Notes under the pieces: generated by a model
What the model saw: the letters and a program-made list of their open reading frames with translations, nothing else
What the model was told of the DNA's origin: nothing
The model's database searches: none
Translations under genes and position numbers: made by a program
From: Salinithrix halophila
GTDB taxonomy: Bacteria; Bacillota; Bacilli; Thermoactinomycetales; DSM-45169
Reading direction: 5' to 3'
DNA: 64,000 bases
NCBI RefSeq assembly: GCF_042650125.1
Contig: NZ_JBHSAP010000009.1
Coordinates: 682,001 to 746,000, forward strand
Shown: positions 8,951-17,367 of the stretch, one piece after another
Position numbering within the stretch: the stretch's first letter is position 1
How the letters are laid out: every line of letters starts with the position of its first letter

Positions 8951-8976
8951 AACCCGGCCAGGCCGGGTTCTTTTTT
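8951..8976 (+). terminator. Terminator of the Asp23-family gene
   Basis: The stem AACCCGGCC/GGCCGGGTT with a six-T tail on the plus strand. Confidence 0.85.
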
Positions 8977-8988
8977 ATAATCGGGCGC

Positions 8989-10305
8989 TTATACCGCGCT
9001 CCCCGCTTCCAGCCTCACCGCTTCCTCCACGGTCGAGCTGCCGTGAACGGGACGGTCAGTGAGACAGGAAACCTCCAGACCCAACTCCGCCAGTAGAACA
9101 CCCCGATAGAGGGGATCCCAACGGCGTAGGATGAAGGCAACACCACTCCCATCGGTGACGCGGGAGATGCCGGTTTCTCCGACGGGGAGCCCAATGGCCT
9201 GCAGACGGCGTTTCAACCCTTCAGCATCTCCCTCATCCAAATGCTGTGCCGTCTCCAAATAGATGAAGCGGCTACCACCTGAATGTTGGGAGGGAAGAAG
9301 CAGCGTTTCTTCAGAAGGGATGAATTTGGATGGCGGCAAACAGTAAAGATTACACAAATCCTCCACGACTGCACTCGCAGTCGGCTCTTCCCCCGCTCCT
9401 TGACCGACAAGCGTGATATCCTGAACCACATCCGCCTCCAAATGGATCGCATTGTAGATGCCGTCCACCGAGGATAGGGAATGGGTGAGAGGAAGGAGGG
9501 CCGGGCCCACTGCGAGAGAGACGGGCCCTTTTTCTCCGTACTGCTCCCCTCGGGCCAAAAGCTTAACAGCGTAGCCCAACCGTCGAGCGAGAACCAGCTC
9601 CCCAGGGGTGATCTCTCGAATACCTTCTCGGGGTATCTCGGTGACAGGTACTTCCGCATCAAAGGAGAGGCGGGCAAGGATAGCCAGTTTATAGGCCGCA
9701 TCAAAGCCGTCGACATCGGAGGTGGGGTCTGCTTCCGCGTATCCGAGTTTCTGTGCCTCCGCCAGCACTTCATCGAAGGGAGTACCCTTCGATGCCATCT
9801 CGGTCAGGATGTAGTTCGTGGTCCCGTTCAAGATACCGGTGATGCGGTGGATCCGGTTGGATTTCAGTAAATGCCGCATTGTGCCTAACACGGGAATACC
9901 GCCCCCCACACTGGCTTCGTAGAGAAGCTGGACTCCTCGGCTTCTGGCTAGCCGTTCCAGCTCGCTCCCATGCTTGGCGAGTAATTCTTTGTTGGCGGTG
10001 ACCACATGGCACCCCGCCTCAAAGGCACGCTCAATAAAGCTGCGTGCTGGTTCTAAGCCACCAATCGCCTCCACCACTACCTGAATCCCAGCCTCCAGCA
10101 CCTGTTGAAAATCGGTTGTGAGCAGCGATTGGGCATCCTCCGCCTGCCTTTTTTTGTCCGGATCCTGGACGAGTATTTTTTTCACTTCGAACAAGGTATC
10201 CGTCCGTTTTAGGATGACATCCTGGTTGCTCTTCAGTGCCTTGAAGACACCTGTTCCGACGGTCCCCATGCCCAATAGGCCCACACCGATCCGTTCCACT
10301 TCCAT
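8989..10305 (-). CDS. hom: Homoserine dehydrogenase
   Basis: Reduces aspartate semialdehyde to homoserine on the way to methionine and threonine. The 438-aa length fits the form with a C-terminal ACT domain. The NAD(P)-binding GVGLLGMGTVGTGVF (residues about 6-20), ANKELLAKHG (about 104-113) and GILNGTTNYIL (near 155) motifs are present. The C-terminal 85 residues match an ACT regulatory domain. A SAM-I riboswitch precedes the gene, which ties it to methionine supply. Confidence 0.93.
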   Translation of the reverse strand: MEVERIGVGLLGMGTVGTGVFKALKSNQDVILKRTDTLFEVKKILVQDPDKKRQAEDAQSLLTTDFQQVLEAGIQVVVEAIGGLEPARSFIERAFEAGCHVVTANKELLAKHGSELERLARSRGVQLLYEASVGGGIPVLGTMRHLLKSNRIHRITGILNGTTNYILTEMASKGTPFDEVLAEAQKLGYAEADPTSDVDGFDAAYKLAILARLSFDAEVPVTEIPREGIREITPGELVLARRLGYAVKLLARGEQYGEKGPVSLAVGPALLPLTHSLSSVDGIYNAIHLEADVVQDITLVGQGAGEEPTASAVVEDLCNLYCLPPSKFIPSEETLLLPSQHSGGSRFIYLETAQHLDEGDAEGLKRRLQAIGLPVGETGISRVTDGSGVAFILRRWDPLYRGVLLAELGLEVSCLTDRPVHGSSTVEEAVRLEAGSAV

Positions 10306-10321
10306 TCCCCCTTCTGATAAT

Positions 10322-10352
10322 AAAAAAAGCCCCCTCGGATAAGGAGGGGACT
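10322..10352 (-). terminator. Riboswitch expression-platform terminator
   Basis: The hairpin CCCCTCCTTATCCGAGGGGG ends in seven T on the minus strand, between the SAM-I aptamer and hom. Its 5' arm lies just downstream of the aptamer, as expected for transcription attenuation. Confidence 0.85.
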
Positions 10353-10383
10353 GTCCGTTTACCGGCTAAGCCGGGTTCCCGCT

Positions 10384-10505
10384 CCTTATCTCTCAGCGCT
10401 TACACGCTGCAGGATTTGGCACCATGTCTACAGACGTCACTCAATGACCTGCAGACGGGTTGCCGGGTTTCATCGGGCCAGTCCCTCCACCACTCTGGAT
10501 AAGAA
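10384..10505 (-). promoter_or_regulatory. SAM-I (S-box) riboswitch upstream of hom
   Basis: On the minus strand the leader reads CTTATCCAGAGTGGTGGAGG, then GGCCCGATGAAACCCGGCAA, then GGTGCCAAATCCTGCAG, and closes with GAGAGATAAG. These are the hallmark conserved segments of the S-box aptamer. It is followed by the terminator hairpin at 10322-10352. High S-adenosylmethionine should therefore switch hom off. Confidence 0.96.
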
Positions 10506-10571
10506 ATCGCATATATCCATCCGTTTTCAATTGTAATTAGTCAATATTATGGTACAGGGTGAACCTTTCTG

Positions 10572-11621
10572 TCAAATGGTTTTTTTTCCTAAACCGGCAG
10601 CGGGCGAACGTTCAGCCACGCGGTTTCTCAGTACACCCAAACCGTCGATGGACAACTCCACCGTATCTCCTGGCTCCAACCACGGGTGAACCTTCGTCCC
10701 CAGTTCTAGGATGCATCCGGTCCCTACTGTCCCCGAGCCGATCAGATCCCCCGGGTATAGCGTACAATCCCGCGAAGCCCGCTCTACCATGTCAGCGAAG
10801 GAGAATGTCAGGTCGACGGTATTGCCCCGGGACAACTCCCGTCCGTTGACACGGGCAGTCATGGTCAGGTCCCAACGGTCATTCTGGCGCCGGCTTTCCA
10901 GCTCATCCTTCGTTACCAGCCAGGGGCCGACAGACGTAGCGAAATCCTTCCCTTTAGCAGGTCCCAGGCCCACTTTCATCTCTCGGGCCTGCAGGTCCCT
11001 GGCGCTCCAGTCGTTCAGGATCATAAAACCGATGATATAGTCCCCCGCTTTCTCCGCCGGGATATCCCGCCCTTCCCGGCCAATTACACAAGCTATTTCC
11101 AGCTCATAGTCGAGAGCACGGGTGTCACGGGGCCGAACAACCTCCTCGTCCGGCCCGAGGATCGAATGGGGGTTGGAAAAGTAAAAGGCCGGAAATTCAT
11201 ACCACTCGGGAACCATATCCAGCCCCCTCCGGGCCCGGGCCGTTTTTACATGTTGCTCAAAAGCGTAGAAATCCCGAAAAGAGCGCGGATTGGGCAGAGG
11301 AGCCGCTAACCGGACTTCGGCAAGAGATAAGGCGACTGGTTCCCCTTCCACCTTCAATGCTGCTGGATCCCTGCCAGATACCGCATCGACCGTCCGGCTC
11401 AATTCAGACATCCCTTCTTCCCCCGCCTCCAGTAGTTCCCTCATCGACAAAGGAAGAACGCGAGAAATAGGCACACCCTGCTCCAGGGCTGCCCACTCCT
11501 GGGCAAACCCGATATCCACAACGTAGTCCCCTTCGATCCATCCCACCCGTCCCCCGGCTGGTTCACCGAAGGTACTGACGGTCAGTTCCGTATCTTTGAT
11601 GATATAGGTCACTAATTTCAT
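10572..11621 (-). CDS. Fumarylacetoacetate hydrolase family protein
   Basis: A 349-aa enzyme with an FAH fold in its C-terminal two thirds. The metal/substrate motifs DYELEIACVIGREGRDI (about residues 175-191) and ILNDWSARDLQAREM (near 205), plus the GPAKGKDFATSVGPWLV block, are intact. The family includes hydrolases, decarboxylases and isomerases of aromatic or keto-acid catabolism; the substrate here is unknown. The start at 11621 follows AAGGAGG at good spacing. Single gene. Confidence 0.85.
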   Translation of the reverse strand: MKLVTYIIKDTELTVSTFGEPAGGRVGWIEGDYVVDIGFAQEWAALEQGVPISRVLPLSMRELLEAGEEGMSELSRTVDAVSGRDPAALKVEGEPVALSLAEVRLAAPLPNPRSFRDFYAFEQHVKTARARRGLDMVPEWYEFPAFYFSNPHSILGPDEEVVRPRDTRALDYELEIACVIGREGRDIPAEKAGDYIIGFMILNDWSARDLQAREMKVGLGPAKGKDFATSVGPWLVTKDELESRRQNDRWDLTMTARVNGRELSRGNTVDLTFSFADMVERASRDCTLYPGDLIGSGTVGTGCILELGTKVHPWLEPGDTVELSIDGLGVLRNRVAERSPAAGLGKKTI

Positions 11622-11722
11622 CCCATGCCTCCTTAAAGCCTGGCTTGGGTGGCAAACCCCCACGCCGGTGATTCTTAAGGTTTACATTCGCCGGTATTTA
11701 GAGCCAACCCTTTTTCCCATAC

Positions 11723-11752
11723 TAAAAAGCCCTCCCGTATGGAAGGGATTTT
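11723..11752 (-). terminator. Terminator after the lipid glycosyltransferase
   Basis: The hairpin CCCTTCC...GGGAGGG followed by TTTTT on the minus strand, immediately downstream of the glycosyltransferase. Confidence 0.65.
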
Positions 11753-11756
11753 GGGA

Positions 11757-12893
11757 CTACAAGACGGAGTCCAGGACAGCCTCACGGCGAATCCGCAGGC
11801 TTTCATGGACGATTCGGTCCGCCGCTTCCGGGGAGGCCAATTCCTCCAAGCGGCGTGCCATCGTCCTCCGTTCCTCCGGGTGAGCCAGTAAAGCGGCTGC
11901 CTCTTTACAAACCGTTTCTGGACGGACAGTGAGGGCACCTCCATTCCGGATTAGATAATCCCGGTTGGCCTCTTCTTGGCCGGGTAGCGCATCGAAAAGC
12001 AGCATGGGTAAGCCCTTGTTCATCGCCTCCGTCACAGTCAAACCACCCGGCTTAGTGACCAAAAGATCAGCCGCGTCCATCAGCAAAGGCATATCGTCTC
12101 GATATCGAAGAATATGGATACCGTTTTCCCCGTCAAATCGGGCCGTAAGTTCCCTGTAGAGCTTCTCATTCTTCCCGGTAAGTACCCAGATCCGGGCCGG
12201 TGGTTTTAAACGGGAAAGTTCGTCTACCAAACGCGGCAACGGTCCATATCCCAACCCGCCTCCCATCACCAGCACCATGGGCTCATCCTTAGAAACCCCA
12301 GCTTGAATACGTGCCCGGATCTGAGAATTTCGCTTATGAAAGGCCGAGGCACTGGGGATACCTGCCTCCAGGATGCGACAGCCGGTTTGCCACATCAGGC
12401 GCTTTTGTTCCCGTTCATTCACCAGACGACGAGGGATACACAAAAGATCAGGTGCTTGGGCGAACCACATCGCATGAACTTCATAATCCGTCACCACACC
12501 GGTAGTAGGCAGCCCTCTCCAACAAGCTGGGAGCATTAAAAATCCGAAAGGATGAGTACTGATAATCCGGGTGGGGTGAAAGCGTTCCAGAAGGTGATTC
12601 AACTTTTTGCGGATCATCCAACCCGTTTTCTCGATAAACTCGGAGGAAACATACCGAATAAAACGGGAATGAGACGTACGGTCATATAAAAAGGTGTACA
12701 AGGACGGAAATCTCATCATCATCCGGATGTATCCAGACTGGAGGAAAGGATGAAAGGTACCCGGAACCAATTCCAACAAATCAACAGCCAGCGCCTCTGT
12801 GTCTGGCATATTCCTACAACGAGACACCAACGCGTGGGCCGCGGCGTTATGCCCCGTTCCGAAGCCCATCGTCAGAATCAAAACGCGTTCCAA
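11757..12893 (-). CDS. MGDG synthase/UgtP-like glycosyltransferase
   Basis: A 378-aa GT28-type glycosyltransferase. The N-terminal domain has GFGTGHNAAAHAL (residues about 10-22), typical of monogalactosyl- or glucosyl-diacylglycerol synthases. The C-terminal donor-binding domain has VMGGGLGYGPLPRLV and KPGGLTVTEAMNKGLPML (about 287-304). It probably adds sugar to diacylglycerol at the inner membrane face, giving glycolipid or lipoteichoic-acid anchor; related MurG-like acceptors are possible. Starts with TTG at 12893 behind GGGAGGG. Confidence 0.82.
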   Translation of the reverse strand: MERVLILTMGFGTGHNAAAHALVSRCRNMPDTEALAVDLLELVPGTFHPFLQSGYIRMMMRFPSLYTFLYDRTSHSRFIRYVSSEFIEKTGWMIRKKLNHLLERFHPTRIISTHPFGFLMLPACWRGLPTTGVVTDYEVHAMWFAQAPDLLCIPRRLVNEREQKRLMWQTGCRILEAGIPSASAFHKRNSQIRARIQAGVSKDEPMVLVMGGGLGYGPLPRLVDELSRLKPPARIWVLTGKNEKLYRELTARFDGENGIHILRYRDDMPLLMDAADLLVTKPGGLTVTEAMNKGLPMLLFDALPGQEEANRDYLIRNGGALTVRPETVCKEAAALLAHPEERRTMARRLEELASPEAADRIVHESLRIRREAVLDSVL

Positions 12894-13119
12894 TTTGATC
12901 CCTCCCGCCTTACTGTCTTTTCATTATGACGGATTTAAACGGAAAAAACCCACAGGACTTCACACGATTTAACAAAAAATTAACCCTGCATAGGGCCCAT
13001 ATTCCATTTTTCCCCCAATCCATCCCATGTAGCATTGAAGCCAATTGGAAATATATACCTTTCCGAAATAGGACAGAGGAAAGGCCCCAAAAAACAGGGC
13101 CTGAAGGTTAAAACGCCGT

Positions 13120-13398
13120 TTATTTTCGGCGGGCCAATTCCTCTTCGGCCATCCGGATCATTTCCTTTACCATTTGTCCCCCGACAGGTCCGCCTAAACG
13201 GCCCGCCTCCTCCGTTGTCAGATCCCCATTATACCCCGTTTGATAAGGAATTCCCGCTTCACGGGCCATTTCCACTTTCATCGTTTCGGGATCTTGGGGA
13301 GCCATCCCCGATTGCTGGCTCATCACTTGCTTCTTCAGACGTTCTACCCCGTCCCGCGCTTCGGGAACCAGCAACTGTCGGCGTCGTCTCCTCGCCAT
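13120..13398 (-). CDS. Alpha/beta-type small acid-soluble spore protein
   Basis: DNA-binding protein that coats and protects spore DNA. The 92-aa product has a basic N-terminus and the two family signatures MKVEMAREAGIPYQ (containing the germination-protease site; residues about 40-53) and GRLGGPVGGQMVKEMI (about 66-81). It is longer than classic SASPs because of the extended arginine-rich start. The ATG at 13398 was preferred over 13404 because of spacing from GAGGGGGTG. Forespore-specific expression is expected from the family. Confidence 0.9.
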   Translation of the reverse strand: MARRRRRQLLVPEARDGVERLKKQVMSQQSGMAPQDPETMKVEMAREAGIPYQTGYNGDLTTEEAGRLGGPVGGQMVKEMIRMAEEELARRK

Positions 13399-13453
13399 TC
13401 CCATTCACCCCCTCTAAGATATCATTCCCAGAGGACTCGGTCACTGTTCCGCC

Positions 13454-13486
13454 AAAAAAAGGAGCATACGATTATTCGCATGCTCC
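13454..13486 (-). terminator. Terminator of the sleB-like gene
   Basis: The stem GGAGCATGCG/CGTATGCTCC with a seven-T tail on the minus strand. Confidence 0.85.
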
Positions 13487-13501
13487 GGTGTTTCACTTGA
13501 T

Positions 13502-14203
13502 TTAATTGGTAAAGATGTGGTTCCCGATTTTGGTGATTTGCGGGCGGGTCCAGATCCATTTGCTGGTGGCGGTATCTGGATTGAAGTAGAACATCGCCCC
13601 TTGAGAAGGATCCCATCCTTTAACCGCAGCTTTAGCAGCTTTATAGGACTCCGATTTCGGATTCAACCAGATCTGCCCGTCATCCACTGCGGTGAAGGCG
13701 CCTTTTTCCATGATGACACCTTTAGCGGTATTCGGGTACTTGGAAGATTCCATCCGGTTCAAAATGACAGATGCAACAGCCACTTTCCCTTTAAAGGATT
13801 CGCCGCGGGCTTCACCATGTACAGCACGGGCAATCCAATTCACGTCCTGCTGACTGACAGAAGCTTTTTTGGATGCCCCGGATTTAGCCGGCTTCGCTTT
13901 CCCCGTTGCCTTCTTCAACTGACTCCAGGTTTGCGGACCCGAAATCCCGTCAATGCGAAGGTCGTTTGCTTTTTGGTATTGAATCACGGCTTTTTCAGTC
14001 TCCAGACCGTAAATGCCGTCCAATTTAATTTGGTAACCCAGCTTGATCAGCCGGTTTTGCAGATCCCAGACATCACCATTTTGACTCCCATAGTGAATCT
14101 GGGTCGGTGCCGCCGCTTCCGCTTGCTGGGAGCCAAAAGGAAGCACGGAACCAATTGCTGCCACAGCAAAAGCAGCACTTAAAGCCAATACTTGCTTTTT
14201 CAT
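13502..14203 (-). CDS. SleB-type cell-wall hydrolase with peptidoglycan-binding domain
   Basis: Secreted 233-aa protein: signal peptide (residues 1-30, ending SQQAEAAA), a PG_binding_1 domain (about 38-95, NGDVWDLQNRLIKLGYQI and GISGPQTWSQL), then a Hydrolase_2 catalytic domain (from about 117) with WIARAVHGEARGE holding the catalytic Glu. This is the domain order of the cortex-lytic transglycosylase SleB. No ypeB follows, and a c-di-AMP riboswitch precedes it, so a vegetative wall-remodelling role is as likely as germination. Confidence 0.85.
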   Translation of the reverse strand: MKKQVLALSAAFAVAAIGSVLPFGSQQAEAAAPTQIHYGSQNGDVWDLQNRLIKLGYQIKLDGIYGLETEKAVIQYQKANDLRIDGISGPQTWSQLKKATGKAKPAKSGASKKASVSQQDVNWIARAVHGEARGESFKGKVAVASVILNRMESSKYPNTAKGVIMEKGAFTAVDDGQIWLNPKSESYKAAKAAVKGWDPSQGAMFYFNPDTATSKWIWTRPQITKIGNHIFTN

Positions 14204-14219
14204 GGCACATCCTCCTTAG

Positions 14220-14340
14220 AGCCTCCGAGGTTAGTTGTCGGGTTCGGGCTAAGGATCCCGGCTGCGGCAGCAGCTTCACCCCTCTATCTGATTATCCCCC
14301 GTACCTGTAAGTCATTTTTTTACAGGATTCGGCTAATTTC
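14220..14340 (-). promoter_or_regulatory. c-di-AMP (ydaO/yuaA) riboswitch
   Basis: The minus-strand leader of the SleB-like gene contains GCCGAATCCTGT, then ACAGGTACGGGGGA, then AGAGGGGTGAA, then TTAGCCCGAACCCGACAACT followed by AACCTCGGAGGC. These are the ordered conserved blocks of the ydaO motif. The gene start and AAGGAGG follow directly. From family knowledge this riboswitch turns genes off at high c-di-AMP and often controls wall hydrolases and potassium or osmolyte transport. Confidence 0.93.
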
Positions 14341-14423
14341 ACAATGTCCATTATATATAGGTCTTCCGACCTACCTCAACACTCAATGATTGTAACTTAA
14401 GGAAAACAATTCCTAATCCAAAA

Positions 14424-14457
14424 CAAAAAAACGCAACGACTGAAAGCCGCTGCGTCG
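14424..14457 (-). terminator. Terminator of sodA
   Basis: The hairpin ACGCAGCGGC...GTCGTTGCGT with six or seven T on the minus strand. Confidence 0.8.
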
Positions 14458-14466
14458 GATGAATCA

Positions 14467-15081
14467 TTACTTGGCAGATTGGTAACGCTTGTTGACTTCA
14501 TCCCAATTGACCACGTTCCAGAAAGCTTTGATGTATTCAGGACGTTTGTTTTGGTATTTCAGGTAGTAAGCGTGCTCCCACACATCCAGGCCCAAGATCG
14601 GTGTATGTCCGTCTGTGAGAGGGCTGTCTTGGTTCAAGGTGTTGGTGATGGCGAGGCCGCCTTCTTTTTTGACTACCAACCAAGCCCAGCCGCTACCAAA
14701 ACGACCGACGGCTTCGTTGGAGAACTGTTCCTTGAACTTCTCAAAACTTCCGAAGGTATCGTTGATTGCTGAGGCCAGTTCGCCGGTGGGTTCACCGCCG
14801 CCGTTCGGACTGAGGATTTGCCAAAAGAGCGAGTGGTTTACGTGGCCTCCCCCATTGTTCCGAACCGCAGTTCGGATTTCCTCGGGAACTTGGTTCAAAC
14901 CAGCGATCAAGTTATCCACGGACTTGCTTTGTAGCTCCGCATGACCCTCCAGAGCAGCGTTCAGTTTATCCACATACGTTTTGTGGTGACGTCCGTGGTG
15001 AATTTCCATCGTTTGGGCATCAATATGAGGTTCCAGAGCGTCCGTCGGATAAGGGAGTGCGGGCAGTTCAAATTTTGCCAT
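14467..15081 (-). CDS. sodA: Superoxide dismutase (Mn/Fe)
   Basis: A 204-aa cytoplasmic enzyme that dismutates superoxide. Metal ligands appear in order: MEIHHGRHHKTYV (first His), GGGHVNHSLFW (second His) and LDVWEHAYYLKYQ (Asp and His). NQDSPL supplies the Gln usual for manganese-type enzymes. The ATG at 15081 follows GAGGAGGG; an adjacent TTG is unlikely. Monocistronic with its own terminator. Confidence 0.95.
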   Translation of the reverse strand: MAKFELPALPYPTDALEPHIDAQTMEIHHGRHHKTYVDKLNAALEGHAELQSKSVDNLIAGLNQVPEEIRTAVRNNGGGHVNHSLFWQILSPNGGGEPTGELASAINDTFGSFEKFKEQFSNEAVGRFGSGWAWLVVKKEGGLAITNTLNQDSPLTDGHTPILGLDVWEHAYYLKYQNKRPEYIKAFWNVVNWDEVNKRYQSAK

Positions 15082-15226
15082 CAAAAAACCCTCCTCGAGT
15101 ATGTAGGTGCTGGGAGATGACGGCTTTCCAATCTAATAGAAAGCCCGTCTCCCATGCGTTTCCCGTTTTTATTATGCAGAAAACATCCAGGAATATCAAT
15201 AAAGCTGTTAAAAAGATTGCCGCTCT

Positions 15227-16435
15227 TTACGATTGAGAAGCACCAGGCTCCGGTTGTCCTTCGGTTTGCTCTTCCTCCCGGCGGCGCTCCTCTTCTTCCA
15301 ACGCATCGATGACACCGGTCAGCTCCGTCACATCATTCAGGATATAATCAGCATTGAGCTGTTCAAATTTCGCTCGGGCTTTTTCCCCGGTAAGGCCAGT
15401 AAGCGTTACAGCGAAATCACATCCCATATCCCGGGCAGCCAACAGGTCAGCAACTGAATCCCCGACGACCAGCACTCGGTCCCCATCAGGGAGGGGCAGA
15501 CGAGCAGCGACACTTTTAGCGTCGGAAGCATCCCGTCCATAGAAAGCTTTCAAATAAGTAAATGGCTTGGGTTTCCCTAAAGGAGCGTAATCCTGGTAAA
15601 CCTCCTCCGCCTGCTGAACGTCACTCGCTGTCACGATCCGATTGGAATCAAACGCGGACCAAAGGTCGAGCGCAGCTAGCGGAACCTCTGTCTCCACCGC
15701 CGGTCGGCCGGTACCGATGCCCAGAGCAATGCCGCGGCTGGCGAGATTATCCAGCACTTCCCGGATGGCTGAGGGTTCTGCGAGGGGGATCTCCTGCTCG
15801 AGAAAACCCTTTTTTTCCGGGAAGAGAGCCGCTTTTCTCTCCACTTTTTCAAATAGTTCCCGTCCCAAATACCATTCCTGGTACACTTCTCTGCCTAACT
15901 TCCAGAGTGTTCCTCCGTGGGAGAAGGAAGTGGTGCGTACTTCTGACCACCGGTAGGCCAGTTGATCCAAACTTTCCAGAAGGTCCGCTTCTTCTTCTAG
16001 ATCTTGCAGAGATTTGACGATTCCGCCAAAATCCGGTTCGTAAGCAATTCCTTCGCTTCGCACCATCTCACCGATTTGAACAAGTGCTTTCCGACCGAGG
16101 GGGCGCTGCAAAATCTCCTCCACCGTGGCGGACTGTTTTTCGTGCAAGAGGTACAAGAGACGCTGGAGCTGGTAGCCAAATAGGAGGCTGACCATATCCC
16201 AGTTGGAATTCATCCCACGGGATTTGAGCCACTCGAGGACCTGGTCTTCATCCATCACGGTTTGCCGAATACGAAGGATTTCCTCTTCCGGAGGGTTCGG
16301 ATTAAACGATTCTCCAGCCAGTCCGAGGCCCCCTTCGCTGTACAGCAATTCCCATACGGAGAGCGTTGTTGTGTCAAAGCAGCGTTTCTCACTCAAAAGC
16401 ACCCCGTCCACATCGAACAAGATCACCTGATACAT
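15227..16435 (-). CDS. HAD-superfamily hydrolase
   Basis: A 402-aa phosphatase-like protein. HAD motif I is ILFDVDGVLLSE (residues about 5-16), motif II is GIGTGRP (near 241), the motif III lysine lies in LGKPKPFTYLKAF, and motif IV is VLVVGDSVADLLAAR (near 322). A long cap of about 200 residues separates motifs I and II, much larger than in phosphoglycolate phosphatase. The acidic C-terminus (EEEERRREEEQTEG) looks disordered. Substrate unknown. Confidence 0.8.
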   Translation of the reverse strand: MYQVILFDVDGVLLSEKRCFDTTTLSVWELLYSEGGLGLAGESFNPNPPEEEILRIRQTVMDEDQVLEWLKSRGMNSNWDMVSLLFGYQLQRLLYLLHEKQSATVEEILQRPLGRKALVQIGEMVRSEGIAYEPDFGGIVKSLQDLEEEADLLESLDQLAYRWSEVRTTSFSHGGTLWKLGREVYQEWYLGRELFEKVERKAALFPEKKGFLEQEIPLAEPSAIREVLDNLASRGIALGIGTGRPAVETEVPLAALDLWSAFDSNRIVTASDVQQAEEVYQDYAPLGKPKPFTYLKAFYGRDASDAKSVAARLPLPDGDRVLVVGDSVADLLAARDMGCDFAVTLTGLTGEKARAKFEQLNADYILNDVTELTGVIDALEEEERRREEEQTEGQPEPGASQS

Positions 16436-16566
16436 CTTCCTGTACCTCCCCCGTTTGTTTCTTCCTAAAAGAATAAGGACATTACCCTATTACTTTATCA
16501 GAGGATGGGGGAAAGCCCAAACGGATCAACGAACAGGGAAAAACAGGAATTTAGCAAAAGACATAC

Positions 16567-16620
16567 AAACAGCCGGATTTGAGAGGTTAATGTCCGATAA
16601 ACCCTCCCTTCCGGCTGTTT
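16567..16620 (-). terminator. Probable terminator of the 16642 gene
   Basis: The outer stem AACAGCCGGA/TCCGGCTGTT brackets a 32-nt loop. The minus-strand tail is TTTG, so it is only moderate. Confidence 0.5.
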
Positions 16621-16641
16621 TCCAGTGATTTCGTTTTCTGA

Positions 16642-17238
16642 TCACGCGGGTGCCCCGCCACCAGCTCCCCACAATATCTCGCGCAACCGCTGTACCCGAT
16701 ATTCCCAATCCCCTTTCCAGCCTTCTTCCCGGGCTAATTTAGCCAGGTAGAGGGCCTCCTCATACTGGCCTTCCTCTTCCCTGATCGATACCAGATAATC
16801 GTACCCCAGGTGTTCCGGTAATTCTCCGGTAAAGGGGTCATTCTGATAGGCCCTGAGTGCTACCGGTACATATTGGATCTGGAGCTGACAATACTCAACC
16901 ACCCGGTCTAACGCCTGGATATCCATTTCGCGGAAACTGTAGAATTTCCGGATTTGTTCACCGAAATGTTCATGGAGGCTGAGGAATTTTTGCGCTTTGA
17001 AATGCCGGTGCATCATGGGGTCCGGGTGTGCCCGTTTGGCTTTCTCATATTCCGTCTTCGCATTTTGGTAAATATCCGCCTCTTGGGCTGTCAGGCACAT
17101 TTCGAACCGGCAATTTTCATCTTCATAGTTGAATTTGGCCACATAGGGCAGATGAGTCGGGTCTTCGGTGTTCTCCCACGCCCGGGTGATCACGATTTTT
17201 TCTTTTTTCCGGGGCGGAATTTTGGGCAAATCCAACAT
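16642..17238 (-). CDS. Conserved hypothetical protein
   Basis: A 198-aa soluble protein, charged and helix-rich, beginning MLDLPKIPPRKKEKIVITR. The central part (ENCRFEMCLTAQEADIYQ, then QALDRVVEYCQLQIQYV) and a TPR-like tail (EGQYEEALYLAKLAREEG) suggest a helical-repeat protein. No catalytic motif is visible. The start at 17238 was chosen for its purine-rich ribosome site. Neighbours give no clear clue. I do not recognise the family. Confidence 0.65.
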   Translation of the reverse strand: MLDLPKIPPRKKEKIVITRAWENTEDPTHLPYVAKFNYEDENCRFEMCLTAQEADIYQNAKTEYEKAKRAHPDPMMHRHFKAQKFLSLHEHFGEQIRKFYSFREMDIQALDRVVEYCQLQIQYVPVALRAYQNDPFTGELPEHLGYDYLVSIREEEGQYEEALYLAKLAREEGWKGDWEYRVQRLREILWGAGGGAPA

Positions 17239-17367
17239 CTTCTCATGTCCCCCCAACGACTAGAATCGATCATGACAAGTTCTTGGGAGACTTTTTCCCT
17301 GTCGAACCCTTCTTCTAAACGATACCGGGAACGGAACAAAATGAACAGACCTACCACGGGCAGAAGT

